DNA of 64,000 bases from Ligula intestinalis (taxonomy: Eukaryota > Platyhelminthes > Cestoda > Diphyllobothriidea > Diphyllobothriidae): NCBI GenBank assembly GCA_036362985.1, contig JAYGXS010000003.1:85054292-85118291 (forward strand). Direction: 5' to 3'. A program made the position numbers and the translations under genes. Of the stretch, positions 1-9,532 are shown piece by piece. Each line of letters begins with the position of its first letter. Positions within the stretch are counted from its first letter, which is position 1. The notes under the pieces are model-generated. The model ran no database searches. It was not told the origin of the DNA and saw only the letters and a list, made by a program, of their open reading frames with translations.

Positions 1-797
1 GCCCGCTGGTTTTCTCGAAATCTGGTTATGCCCTTAACGTTCTGAACTAGAGACAGGTCAAGCGTGAGATCCATTAATTTGGAACTAAAGGAAGTTGACA
101 CCGCCTCAACTGTCAGGTTGTTCCATTCAATTGCAGGGGCGTTGAAGTCACCAACGATGAGAACCTCCTGGTGGCTAGCAGCTTCTTTCACCAGACCAAG
201 GAGTGAGTCGTCGGCTCCGCTCAGAATGTTTGGTGGCCGGTTAACGGCCAGGAATTCAAGGTTCTGTGAATTCGCCTTCTTGATCTTTAACCAGATGGAC
301 TCATACTCCAGGGCTAGAGTGTGTTCTCTTTCTACAACAGAGATTTCAGTTCTGACATACACGACAACCCCACCTCCTTGTCGGTTTGGGCGGTCTTTGC
401 GGAAAACCTGGTATGCTGGAATCGAAATCTCCGAATCTGCAATATCTGCTTTTAGCCATGTTTCCGTTATGGCAACTACATCAGGTTTCCGCTCCGAAAG
501 TACTGCCTTGAGTTCATCAATTTTTGAGGGAAGACTTTGGGCATTAGTGTAAAGAAAGCTCAATTTAGACTTATTCACCACTTTATGCAGGCGGTTGCCT
601 CTTGCGTGAGATTGCATGCAGGGGGCTGTCGGTGCTGATGGAGACGGACTGTTTTCTATCCCGACTAGGCTGTTAGTGTTATCGGCTTTCTCCAGAGGAG
701 TGACCTCGGGACATGGACGATCTCCCCGTTCAGAATTCGAAGATTGCTCTCGCCGAGTTCGCATCTCCTGTGGAGTTCTACTTTTAGCAATCTCCAT
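1..797 (-). CDS. LINE endonuclease ORF, N-terminal part (family epsilon, partial)
   Basis: An uninterrupted minus-strand frame of about 265 codons runs off the left edge. It encodes a non-LTR retrotransposon AP-type endonuclease (EEP fold), which nicks target DNA for target-primed reverse transcription. Motifs in order: YTNAQSL near residue 83, ITETWLK near 112, RQGGGVVVYVR near 138, and GDFNAPAIEW near 216, with the catalytic-type Asp and Asn present. About 80 residues rich in Ser, Pro and Arg precede the domain. The ATG at 795-797 is the first Met, but the frame stays open upstream to the junction with the next element, so the true start is uncertain. The SDH motif and the reverse transcriptase lie outside the window. 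The sequence clearly differs from the delta endonuclease at 3.0-4.3 kb, so it is a separate family. No stop or frameshift is visible in this part. Confidence 0.85.
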   Translation of the reverse strand, partial: MEIAKSRTPQEMRTRREQSSNSERGDRPCPEVTPLEKADNTNSLVGIENSPSPSAPTAPCMQSHARGNRLHKVVNKSKLSFLYTNAQSLPSKIDELKAVLSERKPDVVAITETWLKADIADSEISIPAYQVFRKDRPNRQGGGVVVYVRTEISVVEREHTLALEYESIWLKIKKANSQNLEFLAVNRPPNILSGADDSLLGLVKEAASHQEVLIVGDFNAPAIEWNNLTVEAVSTSFSSKLMDLTLDLSLVQNVKGITRFRENQR

Positions 798-815
798 TTC
801 TCCCGCTACACAAAT

Positions 816-2119
816 AAAGAAGCACAGATGTGTGGTTTTATATTACACAATTTCTTCCTGCTGGAAATAAAGTTAAAACTTTATCGCATGTATGTTCTGC
901 CCATCCTAGAATACTGCTGTCCCCTCTTTGGTCTACTGAATGCTTCGGACCGCAGTAAGATTGAAAATGTACAGGGGGTATTTACTTGCAAAATATTCGC
1001 TCTTCCACGATCCACTCTTCCCTTTTCGGAGAGATGTCAGTTAGCGAACATGACATTTCTTTGGGTCAGAAGACTCGAAGCGGGCCTCTGTTTCCTCTTT
1101 CGCGTTAACTTTACACCTTACCTTCCACGAATCAACGCTCTCATCCCCGCAGATAGACCTTATGTCACTTGTAATTCCTCCAGGATTATTGCACCCCCCT
1201 TAGCTCCACTTTGAACCATTCTCACTTATTCGCCTCCAAATATGCCTTCCTCTGGAATAATATTCCCTTCGAAATTAGGCTGTCGTCGAACTTAACAGTT
1301 TTTAAAGTCAAATTACGCAATCAGTTAACTTCGCAAGTATAAAGTCCTTGTTATCCGTCTCCTTCCCAAACACACAACTTTTGAACTTTGAAAAGGGTCC
1401 CCCTGGTATCTGAGGTGGTTATGTTTAGATCAATTTTTTTTCCAAACATGTCTATTTCTTCCTCCTTTGAGTGATATTTGCAACGATGTTTCGTCCACTT
1501 CTCTGTCCAGTCATCATTGCCGTTATCTCAATTTTCCGTGTTACAACCCTGACGATAGGCTTCATGGTCCTTAGTCATGCTCGTGGCGGTTCTGCTATTT
1601 TCGCTAGCTCGTCGCTGGACTCCGCAGTCTACAAGGTCACATCTCGGACGTTTCGTTGATGATCAGGTGACCTCTGCCATTCCCTTATCTTCCTGACTCT
1701 GTTGTCCGCGATGGCCTTCTCCGGTCTCATCTCCCTGATGGTTGATCATGAAGCCAGTCGGGCGGTGTAACAATGGTGAATGACAGCCTCTGCTGCTATA
1801 TGATTTCTCCAATTACAAGAAGCGTTACCCGCCCTCATTCGTTCTCATCAAAAGTCCTGTCTCATTTGCACTACAATCAATCCTCTCAACCAAACCCCTT
1901 AACATTTTTGAAGCAGTTTTTTTCTCCTACGTTTTGTTTTTTTTAAGCGGGGGGTTCGCTGAACTCCGCTCCAGCTTAAATGGTAGGAGTTTTTTTCACT
2001 GCTTCCTCCTTAGTTCACCATGCTTTTACTACTATTTTAAAATGACGATATGTTGGTGAATATGAATTAATCTACCAACACTTCTAAACACTCCCGCTAT
2101 CTATGTGGTTGTTTCATGG
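816..2119 (+). mobile_element. Alpha CR1-like LINE, 5'-truncated 3' fragment
   Basis: Positions 816-1214 encode the C-terminal part of a reverse transcriptase ORF with recognisable blocks YRMYVLPILEYCCPLFG, RRLEAGLCFLFR and NALIPADRPY, collinear with the alpha copies at 28.6 and 39.3 kb. The frame breaks after 1214 (PPLAPL then stop) where other copies read on. The 3' untranslated part (about 1400-2119) matches 29.2-29.8 kb and 31.38-31.45 kb, including the paired stem at about 1911-2000. The copy stops at about 2119, where minus-strand delta sequence begins, so its own 3' terminus is missing. It is truncated at both ends and dead. Confidence 0.85.
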
Positions 2120-3038
2120 AGAGCAGCATGAGGTTGCATTTTGCCACATTGAATGGCATGAGCCAAAGGGTCGACCATTGCTCCAGTCTATGCAAATTTG
2201 CCTGGAGGTTTAATTCATCGTCTTGGTTGCGTATGACCTCCAAAAGTTTTATGTCATCAGCTAACATTTCGATTTCGCAGTCTAGTCCGCTTATGCAGTC
2301 ATCAATATACATTAGGAAGAGAATAGGGCCAAGAAAAGATCCCTGTGGAACCCCGCTCTCAACTGCTACCTCCGCCGACCGCTGTTCGCCAATACATACG
2401 GTCTGGGTACGACCAGTCAAGAAGTTTGCTATCCACTGCAAAAGGTTTCCCCTTATCCCTATGCGGCTGAGCTTGTATAAGAGACGTTGATGGGGAACCG
2501 TGTCAAACGCCTTCTTGAAGTCTACGAAGACTGTATGCACCGTATTCCCTTCATCGATCGCTCGGGTCCATTGTTCTAGACAATAGAGCAGATTGGTCAA
2601 GCAGGACCTTCTTCTGCGGAATCCGTGCTGCTTATCAGAAAGAAGTTGATGTTGCTCCAAAAAGTGCATCAGCTCGCGTTTGACTATGCGTTCCATAAGC
2701 TTGCAGGATATTGAGGTGAGGCTGACCGGTCTATAGTTATTTGCAGTCGCCCGCCTTCCACTTTTGTGGATGGGTGAGATCCACGCTGTCTTACAATCGG
2801 GTGGCACTTGTCCAGTATTAAGAGAAGCTCGGAAGATAAGGTAGAGGGGTACCACCAACTCTATGGCTAGCTCTTTTAATACCTTTGCAGGTATCTCATC
2901 CGGACCTGACGACTTCGTTTCTTTAAGATGTAGAAGTTCTCGCAGAACGGTAGCTTCCGTGAGTGCAACCGAGTCTATGGTCTGGATCACAACCAAACTG
3001 CAGTTAATAGTGGTGAACTCAGCCTCTCTCGTAAAGAC
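2120..3038 (-). pseudogene. Reverse transcriptase domain of delta LINE ORF2 (truncated)
   Basis: Encodes RT fingers, palm and part of the thumb. Blocks in order: SSGPDEIPAKVLKELA, SPIHKSGRRATANNYRPVSL, KQHGFRRRRSC, VFVDFKKAFDTVPH (first catalytic Asp), SGVPQGSFLGPILFLMYIDD, and MLADDIKLL (catalytic Asp pair). The residue before ADD is Leu, where Phe or Tyr is usual. The frame continues to 2097 only by running into shared alpha sequence, so the last roughly eight residues are not native. The domain is in frame with the upstream linker but separated from it by the TAG at 3039-3041. Confidence 0.9.
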
Positions 3039-4263
3039 CTACTGAAAGAAGCAGGATAGATGTTCCGCCTTTTCGTTAATCTCGCAAATTTCTACACCTT
3101 CGTCTCTTTTTAGCAGAGGAAAAGGGTCTCTATTTCGAGTACATTGCCTAACGTAGCTGTAGAAAAGCTTTGGGTTTCCTACTACACGATTTATTAGATT
3201 ACTCTCGAAGTTTTGTCGGCTAATTCGTATCAGGCTCTTTACCTTGTTTCTCTGTGCCTTATACCTATTGTACGATTCGGGGGTCCTCTTTCTGCGATAG
3301 ATTTTGAACAGCCTTCCTTTGCGGTTTACTTCCCTCTTTAGCGTCGGCGGTAGCCATCGAGGCCTATTTGTTACTTTCTTTACCGTAATAGGACAGAAAT
3401 CGGTAATTAGTCCGTGTAATACGGCTTTGAATGCCGACAAATCATCGAGAACGCACCCGGTGAATAGTTCGTTCCAGTCTATCTCGCTCACTGTGGTTTT
3501 CATTTGTGTAAAGTCCCCTTTCCATATGTTGCGTCTGGTTACCGCACTACGATCGGGCACAGAGAAGAGTGAATATTCCCACTGTAGCACTACGTGATCA
3601 CTTTTTCCGAGAGGTGGTAAACAATTTACAATATCCACGCTATCAGGTGCTTTGGTAAGTACTAGGTCTAAGCAATTAGCTTGTTGCCCTTCGCGTAATC
3701 TGGTCGGATATAGGACGTGTTGCGTTAGGATAGATGCATGTACTGTGCGCAGGAGTCGTCGATCGAAATTTACTTCTGAGCCGGGCGCAGAACTCACATT
3801 CCAGTCGATATGGGGGGCGTTAAAGTCTCCCATGACCATGACATCGGATCTCCTAGCAATTTCTTCGACTCCTTCTATCAGACTATTGTCTGACTGTTGG
3901 TTGCTCGATGGTGGACGGTAGACCGCCATGATGTCAAGGGTCTGTGACCCCGGTGTTCTAACAGTGAGCCATATTGCCTCTATATTGCCCGAAAGGTTTT
4001 CGGACTTGTCGGACACGGGCAGGCCGTGTCTAACATAGATTAGCACACCCCCACCTGGACGCCCGGAAAACTTGAAACCCGGGGAGAGCAATTTCCTGGT
4101 CGCTTACCTTCGTGGACAACCATGTTTCTTTTATGCAGACGACGTCTGGTTCCAGTTGGCACGTAATTAGCTTAAGCTCATCTAATTTGGAGTGCAGGCT
4201 TTGTGCATTGGTGTACATGCACTTTAGTTTCTTTGTACGGTGTAACCCGGTTGTGACAGTCAC
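3039..4263 (-). pseudogene. Endonuclease and linker of delta LINE ORF2 (frameshifted)
   Basis: Two overlapping minus frames (4263-4030 and 4091-3039) together read as one AP-type endonuclease. The first holds YTNAQSLHSKLDELK, PDVVCIKETWL and LPGFQVFRASR. The second holds RPGGGVLIYVRHGL, MVMGDFNAPHIDW and GKSDHVVLQWEY, so all the endonuclease signature blocks survive. A linker rich in Arg and Lys follows. The frame change lies between about 4080 and 4091. ORF2 begins at a GTG whose last two bases are the first two of the ORF1 stop (see the finding on ORF overlap). The frame ends in an amber stop at 3039-3041 after SCFFQ. Confidence 0.88.
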
Positions 4264-5234
4264 TTCCTGACCGTCGTTCGGAGCATTACGGTTTGGTTCA
4301 ATGTTTTCTTCCGAATTATCTTCCCGTTGAAGATTTTCAGGCCTACCTCGCCATTCTTGTTCCTCGACTGTAGTTCCGCTACTAGTTCTCGGCGTTTCAG
4401 CCGTTTCTCCAGGGAGTAGTCCGGTTGAAAAAAAACCTCTTTATGCGCGTGACGAAGGTTAGTTTTTTTAGACAGGATTACCTGAACATGTTCCTTGTTT
4501 TTAAATACTATTTTTAGCGGTCTGGGTCGGGTTATTTCTGCAGTATCTGCCGGCCTTTTCCCGATACGAAATGACTTGAGCACTTCAAATTCTTTACCTG
4601 GCGGGAACAGATCGCTCAGGACATCGTTAAAGGAAACCAAGTTCGGATCGTTCTGGTCATTTGAGCGGTCTGAAATGGCTTCTTTTAGCCTCTGTACAAC
4701 TAGACAGTATTCATGATCGTCTCGGTTTCGTGTGCCCTTAGCAGAGGTTTTCGCCACCTTTTCTGCAGTGGGCCTGGAGCTCGAACTGTGTGGTGTTACT
4801 GCTTGGTCGGCAGAACTGTCTGAAGTTGCTTCTTGCAACCCCTGAACAACTACACCATGATCACCCTCCGGTCGGGAGTCTTTAGGTACGGTTTTGGCCA
4901 CCTTTGCTGCAGTGGGCCTGGAGCTCGAACTGTGTGGTGTGACTGCTTGGTCGTCAGAAATGTCTGAAGTTGCTTCTTGCAACTCCTTAACAACTACACC
5001 ATGATAACCCTCCTGACGGGAGTCCTGATGTACAGTTTTGGTCGCCTTCGCTGCAGTGGGCCTAGAGCTCGAAACGGATGGTGTGACGGTGTCTAGGTTG
5101 TCCACTATGGCGGCCTGTACTTCTGGTATATGCATCCTCTGTTCTTCTTTAGGCGGTCCATGCGTATGCACTGAAGTCATCACTTTTTCCATCGCAGCGA
5201 TGGTCTGCTGGAGAAGTTTTTTCATATTTTCCAT
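4260..5234 (-). CDS. Delta LINE ORF1 protein with tandem 48-residue repeats
   Basis: An intact 324-codon frame. The N-terminus (MENMKKLLQQTIAAMEKVM) is amphipathic and coiled-coil-like. Residues about 49-194 are three tandem units of about 48 residues, each with a Ser-Arg-Pro-Thr-Ala core and an HGVVV..LQEA..D segment; the third is the most diverged. The C-terminal 125 residues are basic and hold FRIGKRP, RPLKIVFKNKEHVQVIL and FFQPDYSLEKRLKRRELV, the pattern of an RRM-like domain followed by a C-terminal domain as in other LINE ORF1 nucleic-acid chaperones. That family link is by pattern, not alignment. The TGA stop overlaps the start of ORF2. Confidence 0.8.
   Translation of the reverse strand: MENMKKLLQQTIAAMEKVMTSVHTHGPPKEEQRMHIPEVQAAIVDNLDTVTPSVSSSRPTAAKATKTVHQDSRQEGYHGVVVKELQEATSDISDDQAVTPHSSSSRPTAAKVAKTVPKDSRPEGDHGVVVQGLQEATSDSSADQAVTPHSSSSRPTAEKVAKTSAKGTRNRDDHEYCLVVQRLKEAISDRSNDQNDPNLVSFNDVLSDLFPPGKEFEVLKSFRIGKRPADTAEITRPRPLKIVFKNKEHVQVILSKKTNLRHAHKEVFFQPDYSLEKRLKRRELVAELQSRNKNGEVGLKIFNGKIIRKKTLNQTVMLRTTVRK
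4653..5090 (-). repeat. Three tandem 144-bp coding repeats inside delta ORF1
   Basis: In-frame direct repeats of about 144 bp, visible both in DNA and as repeated protein units. The middle and first units are the closest pair. The third unit has a slightly longer centre (..DDHEYCLVVQRLKEA). Confidence 0.85.
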
Positions 5235-5344
5235 TTTACCTTCAAGTTAGCTATACTTAGAGGCTAGAATATGATATCCTTCGCATCGGTTCTCTCTGTG
5301 CGTCGATCGCACCCAATTAGTCAAGCTTTTCGATCGCCCGCTAG

Positions 5345-5425
5345 AGCGTGTGGCGATAGCGCAGCGGTTAACGTCGCGGTCTTGTATAGAACGGGTTTTG
5401 AGTTCGAGCCCCTCTCGTGGCAGAT
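5345..5425 (+). repeat. tRNA-like sequence or tRNA-derived SINE remnant
   Basis: Contains a close match to a Pol III A box (TAGCGCAGCGG at about 5357-5367) and to a B box (GAGTTCGAGCC at about 5400-5410), with spacing typical of tRNA genes. The cloverleaf stems pair poorly, so a functional tRNA is unlikely. It lies just outside the 5' end of the delta LINE and points away from it. Confidence 0.45.
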
Positions 5426-5429
5426 TTTG

Positions 5430-6130
5430 CATTTGACTTCTCGTTTGCATTATTTTCGCACGAGAGGTTACAATTCCGCAAAAAAGGATTCAGATGTGAA
5501 GCTTTACTTTATATTCGAGACAGATAGCCTAAGTCGTCGCTTAGCTCATGTAAGAATACGTTAAAGGCGATTCTCCTTTCTTAAGACGATTGGTTTTAGA
5601 ATTTAAGAAGCAGAACTTTGACGGACTACTAAAGCAATGTCTTAACGTGGAAACTTTGTTCAAAGTTGGTAAGAGCAGGCGCAATAACTGAGCTAGTTTA
5701 ATTTCTAACTATGCAGAAAGTTACTCCAATACTGGTATCAAAGCGAATGTGGTACAATGGAATTTAGCGACTCAGCCTTTGCTCCTTCGTGTGTACTAGC
5801 GTCTGAGAATTTCACCAGCACCAGCGTTGTAGGAGTTTGGTTGGTCCGATCTCGTTAAAGAAGATTTTCGACGATTGTCTGCTTTTCTAGTCACAACGCA
5901 ACAGTGCGAGCAGATGGATTAAGACCCAGGTGGCGACTAAGGAGAGGAATACTGTAGTACGGTTTGTTCAGGGAACAAATTTTTGTGAGTATGCGGCTTT
6001 GTTCGTAAATCAAGTGTGTTGATCGTGACACACTATCTTTTGCTCGTTGGAAACAAGTATTTTCCTCTTGAACGCCACTGCTGAAAAATTTCGAACCGCG
6101 CGGGGGCAGGATTTTTTCAAGGTTGACATG
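5430..6130. other. No recognisable feature
   Basis: About 700 bases between the tRNA-like repeat and the gamma fragment. Short open frames exist on both strands (for example 5891-6136 minus), but none shows a domain, a repeat match or a convincing splice site. Confidence 0.4.
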
Positions 6131-6455
6131 AAACATAAGAAGATTTCTACATTCAGGAAAACTTTCACGAATCTTGGGTGCCGACTCGGTGGAATCTCTC
6201 TTTCACTCTGATGCCATTCGTGGACTTTGAACCCCGCCAGGCTTCATGCTGAAGATAATGCTGCCGAAGCAGCAGCCCGCAGTCTGCTAACCCTTCAGCC
6301 GATAGCGTGCAACTTTTGCCGACAACCATTGAAGGAAGACTAAAAACACTGTGTTCTTGTGCCAACCCTCTCCGCCTCGAACTAATGTCCTTAAACGATA
6401 TCCAACATTTTTCCTGCTGATGTGTCAACTCAGCTGACAACTGTACATTTATTCC

Positions 6456-6839
6456 AAAGAAGAAAATGCGATCACTGGAACAAGGACTTTATTTTCCTGA
6501 CGTCTAGGATTCCGTCGGGAATCCTTAGTCATAGGTAATAGTAAACAGGTCTGAGGCATGCGTATATAAGGGATAATACATGCACAGATTGCAAGGTATT
6601 TACAGTTCACAGCGGTCACTCGCATGCGTACTATAATTGTCCGTTCCTGTAGCCACCACTGGAGGTCTTAATTTGTCCGGTGATTGCTCCTTAATTGCAA
6701 CAGCGTTCTTAACCACATCACATGCAGGTTTGATAATTGTTCGACAATTTCGCCCGCTGTCATCAGAGTTGCGCCCAGCCCTTCCCACGTGACTGATTTT
6801 CTTGCACAGGAAATTTCTCAGTACACCGTATGGGAACGC
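6456..6839 (-). mobile_element. 384-bp insertion with 10-bp target-site duplication
   Basis: The element is flanked on both sides by CATTTATTCC (6446-6455 and 6840-6849). The minus-strand gamma copy near 19240-19260 carries the site once, which shows the uninterrupted state. Read on the minus strand, the insert ends near 6456 with an AATAAA about 30 bases earlier and an imperfect hairpin (GGATTCCC then GGAATCC) before it, so I orient it minus. A minus-strand frame (6842-6600) encodes about 80 residues without a domain I recognise. A 5'-truncated retroelement is the likeliest identity. Confidence 0.7.
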
Positions 6840-6887
6840 CATTTATTCCGTTTGCATCATACCTTTGAAGGCAGGTCTTTGCACTTG

Positions 6888-6966
6888 AAACAAACTCCCT
6901 ATCTCGCTCAGCATTGACAAAACCTGAAACAAAACCAATACTGGCTGCAACATAGGGAGTTTGTTT
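6888..6966 (+). other. Conserved 15-bp hairpin in gamma LINE 3' UTR (copy 1)
   Basis: AAACAAACTCCCTAT at 6888-6902 is exactly complementary to ATAGGGAGTTTGTTT at 6952-6966, with a loop of about 49 bases. The same arms occur in the copies at 19120-19205 and 42991-43076. Confidence 0.85.
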
Positions 6967-7239
6967 TAAGTTCTTTTCAGGCTTCTAGGTTTTGGAAGGC
7001 GCGTAAGAGGTGCATTACCAACTCTTTACAATTGCCTGTAAACTGGCATAATAAACATATCATATTATTATAACTGCCTAAGTCCTATTCGGTGCCGAGG
7101 CTCAATTTGGTCAAAGCAAGTTGCCATTTGGGGAGAATACAGGCCAGCGCGTGGCCTTATGCCAATGCCGTGGAACCAGATGGCCAAACCTTCACCACGT
7201 TGAGTTCAACGGCGCGTAAGGCAAGTGCGAATTAGGCCA

Positions 7240-7640
7240 CTCAAACGCATCTTGGCACCGGTTGGTGAGCACAAGAAAGTGCGTTAGATGCAGCGCAAGT
7301 CTATCATCGCTTTTAACTCACCTACGCGCAAGTATCTGTTCCCGCATCAGCCAGCTGTGGACGTTGTAAAAATCAAAGACCGTACTTTCTTGTGAAATGA
7401 ATGTAAAAAATATATTTGCTTGACCATAGTACATAATATCAATTGCCCTCATTAAGTTTCAGGATCTCGGTTGCACAAGGTATGCAGGTACTGCTGCCGA
7501 ATCTTCCAAGCACTCCCTTAAGGATTGACATACCCAAAGATGTGGTACACTGGTTTCTGGACTAAGTACCGAACACTAACTCACCTGACAACGCTATCAG
7601 CAAAATTCTGCTTGATTTATCAGCTGCGACTCACATGATT
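7240..7640 (+). repeat. Diverged 400-bp direct repeat, copy 1
   Basis: Aligns collinearly with 8095-8480. Shared blocks include GTGAAATGA, AATATCAATTGCCCT, TTTCAGGATCTC and the CGAACACT..CTC.CCTGACAACGCT region. Both copies lack a convincing reading frame. The identity of the repeat is unknown. Confidence 0.65.
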
Positions 7641-8094
7641 CAAATATTTATATTATCCCGAATTCTCACAACCCGACCTCTTTAAGAACCCCCTTATGCG
7701 GATGACATAGGAAGGCGGATTATACAGGATAGGAGGGTTATCAGTTATGTTAACTGCTGGCTACTTGACGCATCCATAGTTGGCAGATAGGGGTGCGAAC
7801 TTCAGTGAAGATAAGCAGCGAAAAAGGTAGGCTCCAGGGTCTGAAGAATAACCAGTCGCAGACGCAGCAGTAACAGTGTCAGTAGGGCGTGGTGGGCTGA
7901 GGGCTGGTGAACTGACTGCCTCATTAAATGCCGCATGTCCTCATGACAGCACTCTTAAATGACGAGCGTGGACCGTCCTTAAATAGGTTTGCTTGTCACC
8001 ACCACCACTGCGTTAACGTAAGGTCTTGAGCCGAAGTGCTAGAAGACAACCTCATACATAATGTCCGAGCGGCTGCTAGGGGCCCACCTGGTCC

Positions 8095-8480
8095 TCATGA
8101 CACCGTTTGGTGAAGACAAGAAAGCTCGGGTGACGCAGCGCATGTCTTAAAACAACTCAAGCGCAATTATCCGTGCCTCCATCATCCTACTGTGGACGTC
8201 TTCGAAATCGACGACAATGCTTTCGTGTGAAATGAGGGTAAACTAATACCCACGTGGTCGTAGTAGATAATATCAATTGCCCTTATAACGTTTCAGGATC
8301 TCAATCACAAAAGGTAAGTAAGCACTGCTACAGAACCTACTATGCACTCCTCTTCGGATCGAGATACCGAAGTTACAGTACGCTGCTTTCTGGACTACGT
8401 GCCGAACACTTACTCGCCTGACAACGCTGTCAGCAACATTCAACCTGATTTAATCAACTGCATCTTGACTGATACGAATA
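8095..8480 (+). repeat. Diverged 400-bp direct repeat, copy 2
   Basis: Second copy of the repeat at 7240-7640, about 850 bases away. Here the shared TTTCAG is followed by 17 bases and a good GTAAGT, which resembles a tiny exon, but the reading frame around it cannot be confirmed. Confidence 0.65.
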
Positions 8481-8699
8481 TTGATATTCTGGGGATACGC
8501 CCCAACCTGAACTCTTCAAAACTCCCCCTTATGCGAGAAGCCGGAGAATTGTTAATTAAAATATCTGAAAAATCTTGTACCATAACTGTGCCTGCACCCT
8601 TTTATTTACCTCATTTGTTTCGGCACAACCCATACCTGGAAGTAAGAGTCATCACATCAAAACTATGCCACCCTAGTCAACAAAAGCCGCCCCTATAGT

Positions 8700-9530
8700 A
8701 CGCATTTTCTCATTGCCTAATCCGGACAAGTTCTATCAAATAGAAGAAAGTGTTACATGTTACGCCAGTTAGGGAACTGCACTTTCAACGACTCGTCCTA
8801 CACTTGTAACAACCTAAGAAAATAAATCAAGTTATCATCTAGAAATGGCTTAATAACACCATGAACGAATGAAGAAATACATAAAATAAGTGGCAGGGAA
8901 GGCATTTGGAAAAAGATGACAGTGAGGAGAGGACTAGGAGAGATTCTCGGGTTCCTCTGGTTTGACCTCTAAAACGAAAAACAAATCAATCAGAAAAACG
9001 GTAAAAATTGACAAGTGTAATGCAAAAGTTCAGGTTGCCACCACCGTGCCCCATGTCAGCTTATTTGCGTCACTGTCATCTGCTCAAGAAGTATGGTTTA
9101 GTATAAACCAGCCACAGACAGGCATCAATCCGACGCCATTAGCCAAACGTAAATCAGAGTTTTCCGAGGGCAAATAGTATTGCAGGATTCGCAGCTATTA
9201 CGCCGTATCTCCCAAGATATGCAGCATTGTGAGTGACAATGCGTTGAAATGCATACGTAAGTTAAGCAAGGCTGTATCGTTGTAGACAAGCGAGCCACTG
9301 AGAAAGCAGTTTGTACTTTATAGAGCCATTGAGAATCGGAAGCGTCGTGTGTCATGAAAACCGAGAAAGCTTTAACCTGCTTCCAAAATTCCCTTATTAA
9401 AATATGAGTTAGCTATAATGACAAGCAAGAATTATTCAAAACTGACACCATTGCATGACCAAACTGAGCAATGCTCAACCAATCAGTTAATTTTCCGATA
9501 ATAAGTTTGCGTGATGATTCGAGGTCCAGA
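8700..9530. other. No recognisable feature
   Basis: AT-rich sequence without a supported gene or repeat match. The open frames here are short and lack domain signatures. Confidence 0.4.
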
Positions 9531-9532
9531 TC

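Larger units (their letters stand above)
2120..5250 (-). mobile_element. Delta LINE with ORF1 and ORF2, 3'-truncated
   Basis: A minus-strand non-LTR retrotransposon. ORF1 (5234-4260) is followed by ORF2, made of an endonuclease (4263 to about 3300), a linker and a reverse transcriptase (about 3040-2120). ORF2 shows only two lesions: a frameshift near 4080-4090 and an in-frame TAG at 3039-3041. The 3' part after the RT thumb (rest of the C-terminal domain, 3' UTR) is absent because the sequence switches to alpha LINE sequence at about 2119. Loss of the 3' rather than the 5' end is unlike ordinary target-primed truncation and suggests later rearrangement. Confidence 0.88.
6131..7075 (+). mobile_element. 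Gamma LINE 3' end, split by an insertion
   Basis: Positions 6150-6455 and 6840-7075 together match the 3' end of the gamma LINE at 42670-43178: the last coding residues, the UTR with the Ala/Glu-rich antisense frame, the paired stem and the tail ending in ATAAACATAT. The segment 6456-6839 is absent from the other gamma copies. The antisense open frame at 6165-6440 is a by-product of the UTR and recurs in all copies, so it is not a gene. Confidence 0.85.

Noticed and set aside
64..552. Plus-strand 162-codon open frame
   Set aside because: It is the antisense shadow of the epsilon endonuclease, which reads with clear motifs on the minus strand.
5345..5425. Functional tRNA gene
   Set aside because: The Pol III boxes match, but acceptor, D, anticodon and T stems do not pair adequately.
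6165..6440. Minus frame recurring in three places (also 42683-42946, and antisense at 19133-19453)
   Set aside because: It is repeated, but it lies antisense in the gamma LINE 3' UTR and follows the element. No domain and no independent conservation.
8342..8698. 118-codon plus frame
   Set aside because: It starts inside a diverged repeat, has no counterpart in the other repeat copy, and shows no domain or splice context.
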